From the NCBI RefSeq assembly GCF_024346355.1, contig NZ_JAGQCU010000001.1:124001-188000 (forward strand): DNA of 64,000 bases, read 5' to 3'. The notes beneath the pieces were generated by a model. That model was given only the letters and a program-made list of their open reading frames with translations. It did no database searches and had not been told where the DNA came from. Below are positions 55,278 through 63,383 of the stretch, one piece after another. Numbering within the stretch: position 1 is the first letter of the stretch; every line of letters starts with the position of its first letter. Source of the stretch: Cyanobium sp. ATX 6A2. GTDB lineage: Bacteria; Cyanobacteriota; Cyanobacteriia; PCC-6307; Cyanobiaceae. Position numbers and translations under genes: made by a program.

Positions 55278-55313
55278 GCCGCTGCTCCCACCCAGCTCGC
55301 TCTACGCAGCGCT

Positions 55314-56393
55314 CTACGCAGCCAGGTAGCCCTCGAGGCGGCAGGACTGGGAGCGGATGCCCTCCAGGGCCTTGCGCTCGAGGTTGCGGGTCTTGTCCCG
55401 GCTCATGCCCAGGGTCTTGGCGATCGAGCTCAAGCTCATCGGTTCGCGCAACCCTTCCCCCTCGGTGGCGATGCCGTAGCGCATCTTCAGCACCCGGCCC
55501 TGCAGGTCCGGCAGCTGTTCCAGCAGCGCCCGCAGGTCGCCCTTCAGGCACTCCCCATCCACCCGCTCCTCCGGCAGCTCCTCATCCCCAGCCAGCAGCT
55601 CCAGCAGCTCCGTGTCCTCCCCGTCGCCCACCTTCGTCTCCAGGCTCACCGGCTGCCGCGCACGGCACAGCAGGTCCTTCACCTCCTCCTCAGGCAGCTC
55701 CACGAACTCCGCCAGTTCCGTCACCGTCGGCGTCCGCCCCAGCGTCTGGCTCAGCTCCCGCTGACCCTTCTTCAGCTTGTTCAGCGTTTCCGTGATGTGG
55801 ATCGGCAGCCGGATCGTGCGGCTCTTCTCCGCAATCGCCCGCGTGATCCCCTGCCGGATCCACCAGTACGCATACGTACTGAACTTGTAGCCGCGGGTGG
55901 GGTCGAACTTCTCCACACCCCGCACCAGCCCGATCGTTCCCTCCTGGATCAGATCCAGCAGTTCCATGTTCCGCTTGGTGTATTTCTTCGCCACGCTCAC
56001 CACCAGACGCAGGTTCGCCGCCACCATCCGCTCCTTCGCCCGACGACCCGCCTGCAGACGCTTCTTCAGCAGCTGCGGGCTCATCCCCGCCGCCGCCGCC
56101 AGCTCACTGGCGCTCGGGGCACTGCCACCGGCACGCATCGTCAGTTCCTGCTCGATCTCCTCCAGCCCCATCAGCTCCTGCACCTGACGGCCCAGGGTGA
56201 TCTCCTGCTCATGGGACAGCAGCGGCACCCGGCCGATGTCGCGCAGGTAGCTGCGCACCAGGTCGCCGCCGCCGAGCTGGTTGGCTTCCCCGAAGGCAAC
56301 CCGGGGGCCGGTGGTGGCAACGCGGGAGGCAGCAGCGGCAGGCGCCATCGCAGGGGCAGCGGCGGGTGCGGCGGCGGCGGGGCGAGGGGCCAT
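55314..56393 (-). CDS. Group-2 sigma-70-type RNA polymerase sigma factor
   Basis: 359 residues. Ala/Pro-rich N-terminus, then region 1.2 [21 protein letters not shown], region 2 [12 protein letters not shown] ... [15 protein letters not shown], region 3 [19 protein letters not shown] and region 4 [24 protein letters not shown]. It lacks the large region 1.1 of the primary SigA. Such sigmas respond to light or stress in cyanobacteria. A 12-bp inverted repeat sits 9 nt upstream of the ATG. Confidence 0.92.
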   Translation of the reverse strand: MAPRPAAAAPAAAPAMAPAAAASRVATTGPRVAFGEANQLGGGDLVRSYLRDIGRVPLLSHEQEITLGRQVQELMGLEEIEQELTMRAGGSAPSASELAAAAGMSPQLLKKRLQAGRRAKERMVAANLRLVVSVAKKYTKRNMELLDLIQEGTIGLVRGVEKFDPTRGYKFSTYAYWWIRQGITRAIAEKSRTIRLPIHITETLNKLKKGQRELSQTLGRTPTVTELAEFVELPEEEVKDLLCRARQPVSLETKVGDGEDTELLELLAGDEELPEERVDGECLKGDLRALLEQLPDLQGRVLKMRYGIATEGEGLREPMSLSSIAKTLGMSRDKTRNLERKALEGIRSQSCRLEGYLAA

Positions 56394-56402
56394 GGCGTTC
56401 GT

Positions 56403-56432
56403 GGTTTACGAAACGTTCTTGTTTCGTAAACC
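56403..56432 (-). promoter_or_regulatory. Perfect 12-bp inverted repeat before the sigma-factor start
   Basis: GGTTTACGAAAC (56403-56414) and GTTTCGTAAACC (56421-56432) are exact inverse copies with a 6-nt spacer. In the sigma-factor transcript this would fold as a hairpin ending 9 nt before the ATG at 56393, covering the ribosome-binding area. As DNA it could be a dimer operator. The AT-rich arms stand out from the GC-rich surroundings. Confidence 0.6.
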
Positions 56433-56488
56433 TATCACCCCTGGCCCGTCCTGGCCCCTGTCGCCCTGGCCCTGGCAAGGATGGGGGG

Positions 56489-57214
56489 ATGCCAGCCGAA
56501 CGGCTCCAGAAGCTGATCGCCGCCGCCGGGCTCTGCTCCCGCCGCAGCGCCGAAACCCTCCTCAGCCAGGGACGCGTGTGCGTCAACGGCCGTACCGCCG
56601 GCCTCGGGGATCGGGCCGATCCGGCCAGCGACGCGATCACGGTGGACGGCCGCCCCCTGCGCCCGGCGGCCCACCCCCTGCTGCTGCTGCTCAACAAGCC
56701 CGCCGGCGTGCTCTGCAGCTGCAGGGACCCCCAGGGCCGCGCCACCGTGCTCGACCTGCTGCCCCCGGAACTGCGCCGTGGTCAGGGGCTGCATCCGGTG
56801 GGCCGCCTCGACGGCGACAGCCGCGGCGCCCTGCTGCTCACCAACCAGGGCGATCTCACCCTGCGCCTCACCCACCCCCGCTTTGGCCACCGCAAGACCT
56901 ACCGGGTGTGGGTGGCGGGGGCGCCTGCGCCCTCCACCCTGGAACGCTGGGCGGCCGGGGTGCCCCTGGAGGAGGGCCCCAGCCAGCCGGTGCTGGTGGG
57001 GCGACGGCGGCAACAGGACGATCGCTGCCAGCTGGAGCTGGTGATGGGCGAGGGCCGCAACCGCCAGATCCGCCGCACCGCAGCTCTGCTCGGCCATCCG
57101 GTGCTGGATCTGCAACGTCTGGCGATCGGGCCGGTTGAGCTGGGGACTCTGGAGGAGGGCCAGTGGCGCCACCTCGATCGCCGAGAATGGCGCGCCCTGG
57201 CCTGCGATCCCTGA
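56489..57214 (+). CDS. RsuA/RluB-family pseudouridine synthase
   Basis: 241 residues from ATG at 56489. S4 domain (ERLQKLIAAAGLCSRRSAE, GRVCVNG), then LLLLLNKPAGVLCS, GRLDGDSRGALLLTNQGDL with the catalytic Asp, and EGRNRQIRRTAALLGHPVLDL. The family makes pseudouridine in 23S or 16S rRNA. A GGGGGG run just upstream may act as ribosome-binding site. Its end overlaps the next gene by 28 bp. Confidence 0.92.
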   Translation: MPAERLQKLIAAAGLCSRRSAETLLSQGRVCVNGRTAGLGDRADPASDAITVDGRPLRPAAHPLLLLLNKPAGVLCSCRDPQGRATVLDLLPPELRRGQGLHPVGRLDGDSRGALLLTNQGDLTLRLTHPRFGHRKTYRVWVAGAPAPSTLERWAAGVPLEEGPSQPVLVGRRRQQDDRCQLELVMGEGRNRQIRRTAALLGHPVLDLQRLAIGPVELGTLEEGQWRHLDRREWRALACDP

Positions 57215-57897
57215 GCCGCTTTCCCGCCACCCTGCGCGCCGGTCTCGGCCGGCTCTGGCCGCGGCGCTCCGTGGCTGCTGGCGGCAGCTCGCCGGCAGCC
57301 ACGCCGGTGGATCCGCTGCTGGCGGCGGGCCAGCGGCTGCGCCAGCAGCGCCTGCAGCGCCAGCTGAGCCTGCGCCAGCTGGCCGACGAAACCCGCATCA
57401 GCACCCCCGTGCTGGAGGCGCTGGAGCGCGGCTGGCGCGACCGGCTGCCCGAGCCCACCTACCTGCGCACGATGCTGCCGCTGATCGAGCGGCACCTGGA
57501 GCTGGAGCCGGGCAGTCTCGAGGCAGTTCTGCCCCAGGGCACAACCAACAGCCTGCGGGGCCGCTCCGGCGGCGGCCTGCTGCAGCGCTTCACCCCCGGC
57601 TCGATCGATGTGTTCACCACCTGGCAGGGCACCGTGCTCTACGGGCTGCTCACCCTGGGGCTGATCTACGCGCTCAACCTGCAGCAGCAGCGGCTGGCCG
57701 CGGCCGGCCTGCTGGCGGTGACGCCGATTCCGCCGCGGCCCACCAGCCCCGGCGATCCCCGCTCCGGCTCCGCCGAAGGCCCCGCCCAGGCCACCGCCGA
57801 GCAGGCACTGCTGGGGGCCTTTCCGGAGCTGCGGCCCCTGGAGCAGGCCGCCGCGGGTCAGGCGCTGCGGCTGTGGCGGGAGGCCAGCTCGCCGTAG
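57187..57897 (+). CDS. RodZ-like helix-turn-helix membrane protein
   Basis: 236 residues from ATG at 57187. Residues 43-110 are a RodZ-type HTH: GQRLRQQRLQRQLSLRQLADE, ISTPVLEALE and LPEPTYLRTMLPLIERHLEL. One membrane helix follows near residue 155 (VLYGLLTLGLIYALNL) and a Pro/Ala-rich tail. RodZ links MreB to the membrane in cell-shape control. The C-terminal beta domain of classical RodZ is missing. Its 3' end overlaps malQ by 40 bp. Confidence 0.78.
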   Translation: MARPGLRSLSRFPATLRAGLGRLWPRRSVAAGGSSPAATPVDPLLAAGQRLRQQRLQRQLSLRQLADETRISTPVLEALERGWRDRLPEPTYLRTMLPLIERHLELEPGSLEAVLPQGTTNSLRGRSGGGLLQRFTPGSIDVFTTWQGTVLYGLLTLGLIYALNLQQQRLAAAGLLAVTPIPPRPTSPGDPRSGSAEGPAQATAEQALLGAFPELRPLEQAAAGQALRLWREASSP

Positions 57898-59390
57898 CCC
57901 TTGAGCGGGCCGTCGAGCTGCTCAAGGGGCCGCGTGAGGCGCCAGGTCCAGTTGGCCCCGAGGGTGCCGGGGGTGTTGAAGCGAGCCTCATCGCCCAGCT
58001 CCAGCAGGTCCTGCAGGGGCACCACCACCAGCTCCGCCGGCGTGCTCAGCGCCAGCTCCAGGAGCTGCCAGCCCGGCGCGTTCACCCCGGCCCCCAGCAC
58101 GGTCTCCACCCGCTGACGCACCTCTCCATCGAGCCCCTGCCACCAGCCCACGGCCGTGGCGTTGTCGTGGGTGCCGGTGTACACCACCCAGTCGGAACCG
58201 TGGATGTTGGCCGGCAGGTAGGGGTTGTCGTGGTTGCCGTCGAAGGCGAACTGGAGGATCTTCATGCCCGGCAGGCGGTGGCGATCGCGCAGCGCCTCCA
58301 CCGCCGGGGTGATCACGCCCAGGTCTTCGGCCACCAGCGGCAAGCGGCCACCCAGCAGGCCGCCGCTCAGGGCGAGCCGCAGCCACAGGGCAGACAGCAG
58401 CAGGTGTCCGGGGGCGGAGCGCCAGCGGCCGTCCTGGGCCGTGGCGGCCTCCCCGGGCACGCTCCAGTAGGCCTCCAGGGCCCGGAAGTGGTCGAGGCGC
58501 AGCAGGTCGAACAGCTCCAGCTGGCGCCGCAGCCTCCCCAGCCACCAGCCGAACCCCGTGAGCAGGTGGCGCCGCCAGCGATACACCGGCGTGCCCCAGA
58601 GCTGACCGGTGGCCGAGAAGTAGTCGGGCGGCACGCCGCTCTGCTCCTCCAGCCCCCCCGCACGGGGCGCCAGGGAGAACAGGCCGGGATGGCTCCACAC
58701 ATCGGCGCTGTCGTGGGCCACGTAGAAGGGCAGGTCGCCGAACAGGCTCACCCCCTCCTGCTCGGCATGGCGGCGCAGGGCCTGCCACTCCTGCTGCAGC
58801 AGCCACTGCAGCACCGTTTCGGCCAGCAGCTCCTGGCGGTGCTCGCGATCAAAGCGGCGCAGGGCCCCGGGCCAGCGCCGGGCCAGGGGCTCGGGCCATT
58901 GCCACCAGGGCCGGCCGTCCTGCTGGCGGCGCAGCACCATGTAGCGGCAGTGGTCGCGCAGCCAGAACCGCTCCTGGCGGCACCAGCGCCGCAGGGCCCG
59001 CTGGCGCTGGGGCGACTGCCGGGGCCAGTGCTGCGCCAGGGCCCGGCCGAGGGCCTGGGAACGGCGGTCCTGCAGGGCCGGATCGAGGCGCTCCCCGACT
59101 TCGGCGTCAGGCCCCTCCCCGGCGGCGCCATCGCCGCCGGCCGGATCCAGAAACCCCTGCTCCAGCAGCCGCTCCCTGTCCAGCAGCCAGGGGTTGAGGG
59201 CCGAACCGCTGGGGGAGCTGTAGGGCGAACCGGTGCCGTCCGGCGGCGCCAGGGGCAGCAGCTGCCACACGCCGATGCCGTGACGGCCCAGCAGCGAGAG
59301 CCAGTCGTGGGCCTGGCGGCCCAACGTGCCGCAGCCGCCGGGCCCGGGAAGGGCCGTGGGATGCAGCAGCACACCGGTGCGGCCGCTCAC
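57858..59390 (-). CDS. malQ: 4-alpha-glucanotransferase (amylomaltase)
   Basis: 510 residues from GTG at 59390 (GTGA overlap with the bciB stop). Starts RTGVLLHPTALPGPGGCGTLG as GH77 enzymes do. Catalytic motifs: LLRLDHFRALEAYWSVP with the nucleophile Asp, LPLVAEDLGVITP with the acid Glu, and VVYTGTHDN. It transfers glucans during maltodextrin metabolism, complementing glgX and the amylase. Confidence 0.95.
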   Translation of the reverse strand: MSGRTGVLLHPTALPGPGGCGTLGRQAHDWLSLLGRHGIGVWQLLPLAPPDGTGSPYSSPSGSALNPWLLDRERLLEQGFLDPAGGDGAAGEGPDAEVGERLDPALQDRRSQALGRALAQHWPRQSPQRQRALRRWCRQERFWLRDHCRYMVLRRQQDGRPWWQWPEPLARRWPGALRRFDREHRQELLAETVLQWLLQQEWQALRRHAEQEGVSLFGDLPFYVAHDSADVWSHPGLFSLAPRAGGLEEQSGVPPDYFSATGQLWGTPVYRWRRHLLTGFGWWLGRLRRQLELFDLLRLDHFRALEAYWSVPGEAATAQDGRWRSAPGHLLLSALWLRLALSGGLLGGRLPLVAEDLGVITPAVEALRDRHRLPGMKILQFAFDGNHDNPYLPANIHGSDWVVYTGTHDNATAVGWWQGLDGEVRQRVETVLGAGVNAPGWQLLELALSTPAELVVVPLQDLLELGDEARFNTPGTLGANWTWRLTRPLEQLDGPLKGYGELASRHSRSA

Positions 59391-60616
59391 GCTTCGGGCA
59401 GCCGGTAGCGGCTCACGATTGTCCTGGCAAAGGCGGGGATGTGGGCCTCGACCTTCTCGGGATGGTGGCGCCGCACCCAGAGGGCGTTGCGGGTGAAGTG
59501 GGAATCGATCGAGAACCGGCCGTACTCCAGACCCTTCGGGCCGAGGCGCTCCACCACCAGGCCGATCAGCCGGGCCAGCCACAGGGGCAGCTTCAGGGCC
59601 TTGTCATAGGCCTCGATGCCCTGCTGCACCGCCGCGCGGCGATCGCCGCTGGAGGTCACCGGTGCCGTCTCCAGCTCAGGCTCCACCAGATCCAGCAGCT
59701 GCTGGCCCCTGGGATTGCGCACCGTGACCCACTGGCGGCCGAAGGTGGCGCCCATGTAGCCCACCACCAGATCGGCGCCGGCGTTGGTGTAGTCGAAGCA
59801 GCTCAGGCAGCTGGGGGCGAACACGTCCTTGAGCTTGGGCGTGTCCAGGCCGAAGAAGGGCACGGTTTCGGTGCGGCCGTCGCTGTGGCGGAAGTGGACA
59901 CGGAAGTCCTGCATGAACTCGTAGTGCACCACCGTGGCTGGCGAACTCACGGTGCTCTCCAGAAAGGTCTGCAGGCCCTTGCGGCTCACGTTGTCCACGC
60001 AGGGGAGTCCCAGCACATAGAGCTCCTCGAGGGGCAGGGTGGCCTGCACGGCTCGCAGGGCCTGGATCTGGCAGCCCACGCCGATCGCCAGCAGGCGCTT
60101 GATGCCGCTGCCGGGCAGCTGCTCGAGCACCTCGAGGTTGGGGGAGAGGGTGGGTTTGTTCACCCGGGCGCTGAGCACCTCCTCGGGGGTGCGGGCCAGG
60201 CGGGGCACCGGGGTGAAGCGGTCACTGTCGCTCTGGCCCACGCACAGCACCGCATCCACCAGGCCGCTCTCCAGGGCACGGACGCCGATGCGGCTCACGA
60301 TCCCGGTCCACTGGGCCCCTTCGATGGGCTGGCGCAGGCGCGCCATCAGCATGCGCTGGTGCACGCCGAAATAGAGCTCGTCGTCGTTGTCGAGATCCCG
60401 GCTGCGGCCGTGGGCCCCGCTCTCCATCGCCTCGAAGCGCTGCTCCAGGAAGGCGCAGCTGGTCTTCACATAGGCCACCCAGCGGCTGTCGCAGAGGCCG
60501 CACTGGCTGCAGAGGTCCTTGGCGGGATACACACTGCCCTTGGCCAGGGGCCTGGCCTTCTCGTGGGGAGCCGGCACGGGCAGGCGGGTCACTGCGGCAC
60601 AACCTATCGGCTGCAC
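59387..60616 (-). CDS. bciB: Ferredoxin-dependent divinyl chlorophyllide 8-vinyl reductase
   Basis: 409 residues. FrhB/F420-hydrogenase-beta-like: N-terminal CSQCGLCDSRW cluster motif, AVLCVGQSDSDRF, AIGVGCQIQALRAVQ, LGLPCVDNVSRKG and FAPSCLSCFDYTNAGADLVVGYMGA. These match the cyanobacterial F-DVR that makes monovinyl chlorophyll. ATG at 60616. Divergent from the LCP gene. Confidence 0.92.
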   Translation of the reverse strand: MQPIGCAAVTRLPVPAPHEKARPLAKGSVYPAKDLCSQCGLCDSRWVAYVKTSCAFLEQRFEAMESGAHGRSRDLDNDDELYFGVHQRMLMARLRQPIEGAQWTGIVSRIGVRALESGLVDAVLCVGQSDSDRFTPVPRLARTPEEVLSARVNKPTLSPNLEVLEQLPGSGIKRLLAIGVGCQIQALRAVQATLPLEELYVLGLPCVDNVSRKGLQTFLESTVSSPATVVHYEFMQDFRVHFRHSDGRTETVPFFGLDTPKLKDVFAPSCLSCFDYTNAGADLVVGYMGATFGRQWVTVRNPRGQQLLDLVEPELETAPVTSSGDRRAAVQQGIEAYDKALKLPLWLARLIGLVVERLGPKGLEYGRFSIDSHFTRNALWVRRHHPEKVEAHIPAFARTIVSRYRLPEA

Positions 60617-60637
60617 TGCGCGGCGGGGCCCCTGCAG

Positions 60638-60672
60638 AGGGCTGCGGCAGAGTGTGACGCCGCCGCAGCCCT
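60638..60672. promoter_or_regulatory. 11-bp perfect inverted repeat between bciB and the LCP gene
   Basis: AGGGCTGCGGC (60638-60648) and GCCGCAGCCCT (60662-60672) with a 13-nt spacer. It fills the 71-bp gap between divergent genes, so it may be a shared operator, or a leader hairpin for the LCP gene 16 nt downstream. It has no T-run, so a terminator is unlikely. Confidence 0.45.
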
Positions 60673-60687
60673 AGCTGTCCTCACTGA

Positions 60688-61734
60688 ATGCGTCCCCGCC
60701 TCCCCGCCATCTGGAACAGCAGGCGAGGCTCCGGCACGAGGACGCAGTTGCCCCGTATACGGCGGCAATGGCCGTGGGGCCTGCTGCTGCGGGGGGGCCT
60801 GCTCGCCGGCGTGGGGGTGGTGGCCGGAGCGTCCCTGCTCGGGGTGCTGTGGCCCGAGCCCGAACCCAGCGGCGCGGGCAGGGGCCCCGAGAGCATCTCC
60901 GACCTGGCCAATCTTCCCAACCGGGCGGTCACGGTGCTGGTGATCGGCCTCGATGCCGACCAGCTCAACGCCGCCAGCAACAAAGCGGCGCCGTCGGGGC
61001 CCGCCAACGCCGATGCCCTGCTGCTGGTCCGCGTCAACCCCGACGGCCCCGTGCAGGTGCTGCCGCTGCCCACCAGCCTGGCGGTGCAGCTGCCTGGCGA
61101 GACGGCGCCCCAGTCGCTGGCGAGCCTGTATCGCAGCGGCGGTGCGGCGCTCACGGCCGACGCGGTACGCGAACTGGTAGGGCTGCCGGCGGGCCGACCC
61201 GATCGCTTCGTGGTGCTCAGCCGCGGCGCCCTGCGCGCCCTGGTGGAGGGATTGGGCTCGGTGGAGGTCAACCCACGGCGCACCATGCGCTACAGCGACA
61301 AGACCCAGGAGCTGGAGATCGACCTGCAGGCCGGTGTGCAGCGCCTCAGCCCGCTGCAGATGGAACATCTCGCCCGCTGGCGCGACCCCGCCAAGCCCCT
61401 CGAGAGCCGCCTGGAAAGCCACCAGCAGGTGGTGGAAAGCCTGCACCAGGAGCTGCGCCTGCAGGGCATGGGCGCCAACCTGCCGGAACTGGTGCGGCTG
61501 CTGCGAGGACAGGTGAACACCAACCTCAGCCAGGGTGAAATCCTCAGCCTGCTGGCGGCGGCCCTCCGGCCCGACACCAGCGTGAGCATCACCACCCTGC
61601 CCCTGGCGGCTCCCCGCCAGGGCGAGGCGGCCAAGGCCACCGGACTGCGGGAACGGGCGGCGCAGCTGCCCCAACCGTTCTGGCCGGAGGGCAAGGCCGG
61701 AGACGGCAAGCAGGCCAGTTCCAAGGCCCCCTGA
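60688..61734 (+). CDS. LytR-CpsA-Psr (LCP) family protein
   Basis: 348 residues. N-terminal membrane anchor (GLLLRGGLLAGVGVVAGASLLGVL), then the LCP domain: TVLVIGLDADQ, NADALLLVRVNPDG, VLPLPTSLAVQL and LQMEHLARWRDPAKPLESRLESHQQVV. The conserved Arg/Asp positions are looser than in the protein at base 1 (PLPTS for PRDTY), so its catalytic competence is less certain. Confidence 0.82.
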   Translation: MRPRLPAIWNSRRGSGTRTQLPRIRRQWPWGLLLRGGLLAGVGVVAGASLLGVLWPEPEPSGAGRGPESISDLANLPNRAVTVLVIGLDADQLNAASNKAAPSGPANADALLLVRVNPDGPVQVLPLPTSLAVQLPGETAPQSLASLYRSGGAALTADAVRELVGLPAGRPDRFVVLSRGALRALVEGLGSVEVNPRRTMRYSDKTQELEIDLQAGVQRLSPLQMEHLARWRDPAKPLESRLESHQQVVESLHQELRLQGMGANLPELVRLLRGQVNTNLSQGEILSLLAAALRPDTSVSITTLPLAAPRQGEAAKATGLRERAAQLPQPFWPEGKAGDGKQASSKAP

Positions 61735-61741
61735 GGGCGGG

Positions 61742-62299
61742 TCAGCGAGCCTGCAATTGCTGCCAGCGCAGCGCCAGCGCCCGGCGCAGCAGTGCCGGAT
61801 CGGCAGGGTCGAGGTCGACGTCCAGCTCCAGTCCTCCCAGCCAGGGCAGGGCATCGCGGCGACGGGCCCCGGCCTGCCAGCGGCCACCCCACTGCAACAG
61901 ACCGGCACAGGGCACCTGCCAGCGATCCAGCAGCGCGGCGGCGGCGGCGGGCAGGCCGCTGTCGAGCTGCTTGGCGCTGAACAGCAGCAACGCCGGCTGA
62001 CGCCAGGCCCCCAGGGCCTCGGCCCAGTGGCCCCCGCCAGGCAGCCCATGGCCCGGATCCCTGGGCAGGGGCGCCAGCTGGGGAAGCGAGCCACCAGCTG
62101 CCGCGGCCAGCGCACTCAACCCGGCCAGGGAGTCCTGGGGATCGCCAGGGGCCAGGGGTGCCGCCAAGGCCAGGCCCAGGGCCTCCGCCAGCACCGGGGC
62201 GGCCTTGTGCAGGCGGGCCGCCACCTTCGCGGGGGTGCCGAAGGCGAGCAGCACCAGGACGGGGGGCCGCGGCGGCGCAGGGAGACTGGAAGGCGTCAT
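61742..62299 (-). CDS. Conserved hypothetical protein
   Basis: 185 residues from ATG at 62299. Begins with a strand VLVLLAFGTP followed by alternating helices and strands (LFSAKQLDSGL, WQVPCAGLLQWGG), possibly a chelatase-like or Rossmann-type fold. The LLAFGTP opening recalls CbiX/ferrochelatase-like proteins, but the catalytic His is not seen. Function unknown. Convergent with the LCP gene, divergent from prs. Confidence 0.62.
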   Translation of the reverse strand: MTPSSLPAPPRPPVLVLLAFGTPAKVAARLHKAAPVLAEALGLALAAPLAPGDPQDSLAGLSALAAAAGGSLPQLAPLPRDPGHGLPGGGHWAEALGAWRQPALLLFSAKQLDSGLPAAAAALLDRWQVPCAGLLQWGGRWQAGARRRDALPWLGGLELDVDLDPADPALLRRALALRWQQLQAR

Positions 62300-62367
62300 G
62301 GATGTTTGCAAAGGCCGCACCGAGCCGCTTCTACCATCAGGATTCCGCTGACGCGTTCGCGCCCGCC

Positions 62368-63375
62368 GTGACCAGTTTCCTCACAGCCTCCCGGCTGGCA
62401 CAGGCAAACCAGGCGGCGGCGTCAACTCAGGACACCCGCCGACTGCGCCTGTTCAGCGGCACCGCCAACCAGGAGCTGGCCCGGGAGATCGGTGGCTACC
62501 TGGGCGTGCCTGACGGTCCGCGGGTGATCAAGCGCTTCGCCGACGGCGAGACCTACATCCAGATCCAGGAGTCGATCCGGGGCTGCGACGTGTTTCTGGT
62601 GCAGCCCACCTGCGTGCCGGTGAACGACCACCTGATGGAGCTGCTGATCATGGTGGACGCCTGCAAGCGGGCCTCGGCCCGCCAGGTGACCGCCGTGATC
62701 CCCTACTACGGCTACGCCCGGGCCGACCGCAAGACCGCCGGCCGGGAATCGATCGCCGCCAAGCTGGTGGCCAACCTGCTCACCAAGAGTGGCGTAGACC
62801 GGGTACTGGCCATGGACCTGCACTCCTCCCAGATCCAGGGCTACTTCGACATCCCCTGCGACCACATCTACGGCTCGCCGGTGCTGGTGGACTACCTCAA
62901 GACCCGGGACCTCGGCGAGGTGGTGGTGGTGTCGCCGGATGTGGGCGGCGTGGCCCGGGCCCGGGCCTTCGCCAAGCAGATGAGCGACGCGCCACTGGCG
63001 ATCATCGACAAGCGCCGCGCCGCCCACAACGTGGCCGAGAGCCTCACGGTGATCGGCGATGTGGCCGGCAAGACAGCCGTGCTGATCGACGACATGATCG
63101 ATACCGGCGGCACCATCTGCCAGGGCGCCCGGCTGCTGCGCCGAAGCGGCGCAGCCCGTGTGCTCTGCTGCGCCACCCACGCCGTGTTCTCGCCACCGGC
63201 GGCCGAGCGCCTCTCAGAGCCCGGGCTGTTCGAGGAGGTGGTGGTGACCAACTCCATCCCTCTTTCCGCCGATCGGCGCTTTCCCCAGCTGCGGGTGCTG
63301 TCGGTGGCCAACATGCTCGGTGAGGCGATCTGGCGGATTCACGAGGAGAGCTCCGTGAGCTCGATGTTCCGCTGA
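62368..63375 (+). CDS. prs: Ribose-phosphate pyrophosphokinase
   Basis: 335 residues from GTG at 62368; an in-frame ATG at 62302 would add 22. RLRLFSGTANQELAREI, VIPYYGYARADRK, MDLHSSQIQGYFDIP and the PRPP loop VLIDDMIDTGGTI are all typical. It makes PRPP for nucleotide, histidine and NAD synthesis. Confidence 0.96.
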   Translation: MTSFLTASRLAQANQAAASTQDTRRLRLFSGTANQELAREIGGYLGVPDGPRVIKRFADGETYIQIQESIRGCDVFLVQPTCVPVNDHLMELLIMVDACKRASARQVTAVIPYYGYARADRKTAGRESIAAKLVANLLTKSGVDRVLAMDLHSSQIQGYFDIPCDHIYGSPVLVDYLKTRDLGEVVVVSPDVGGVARARAFAKQMSDAPLAIIDKRRAAHNVAESLTVIGDVAGKTAVLIDDMIDTGGTICQGARLLRRSGAARVLCCATHAVFSPPAAERLSEPGLFEEVVVTNSIPLSADRRFPQLRVLSVANMLGEAIWRIHEESSVSSMFR

Positions 63376-63383
63376 GACCCGCC

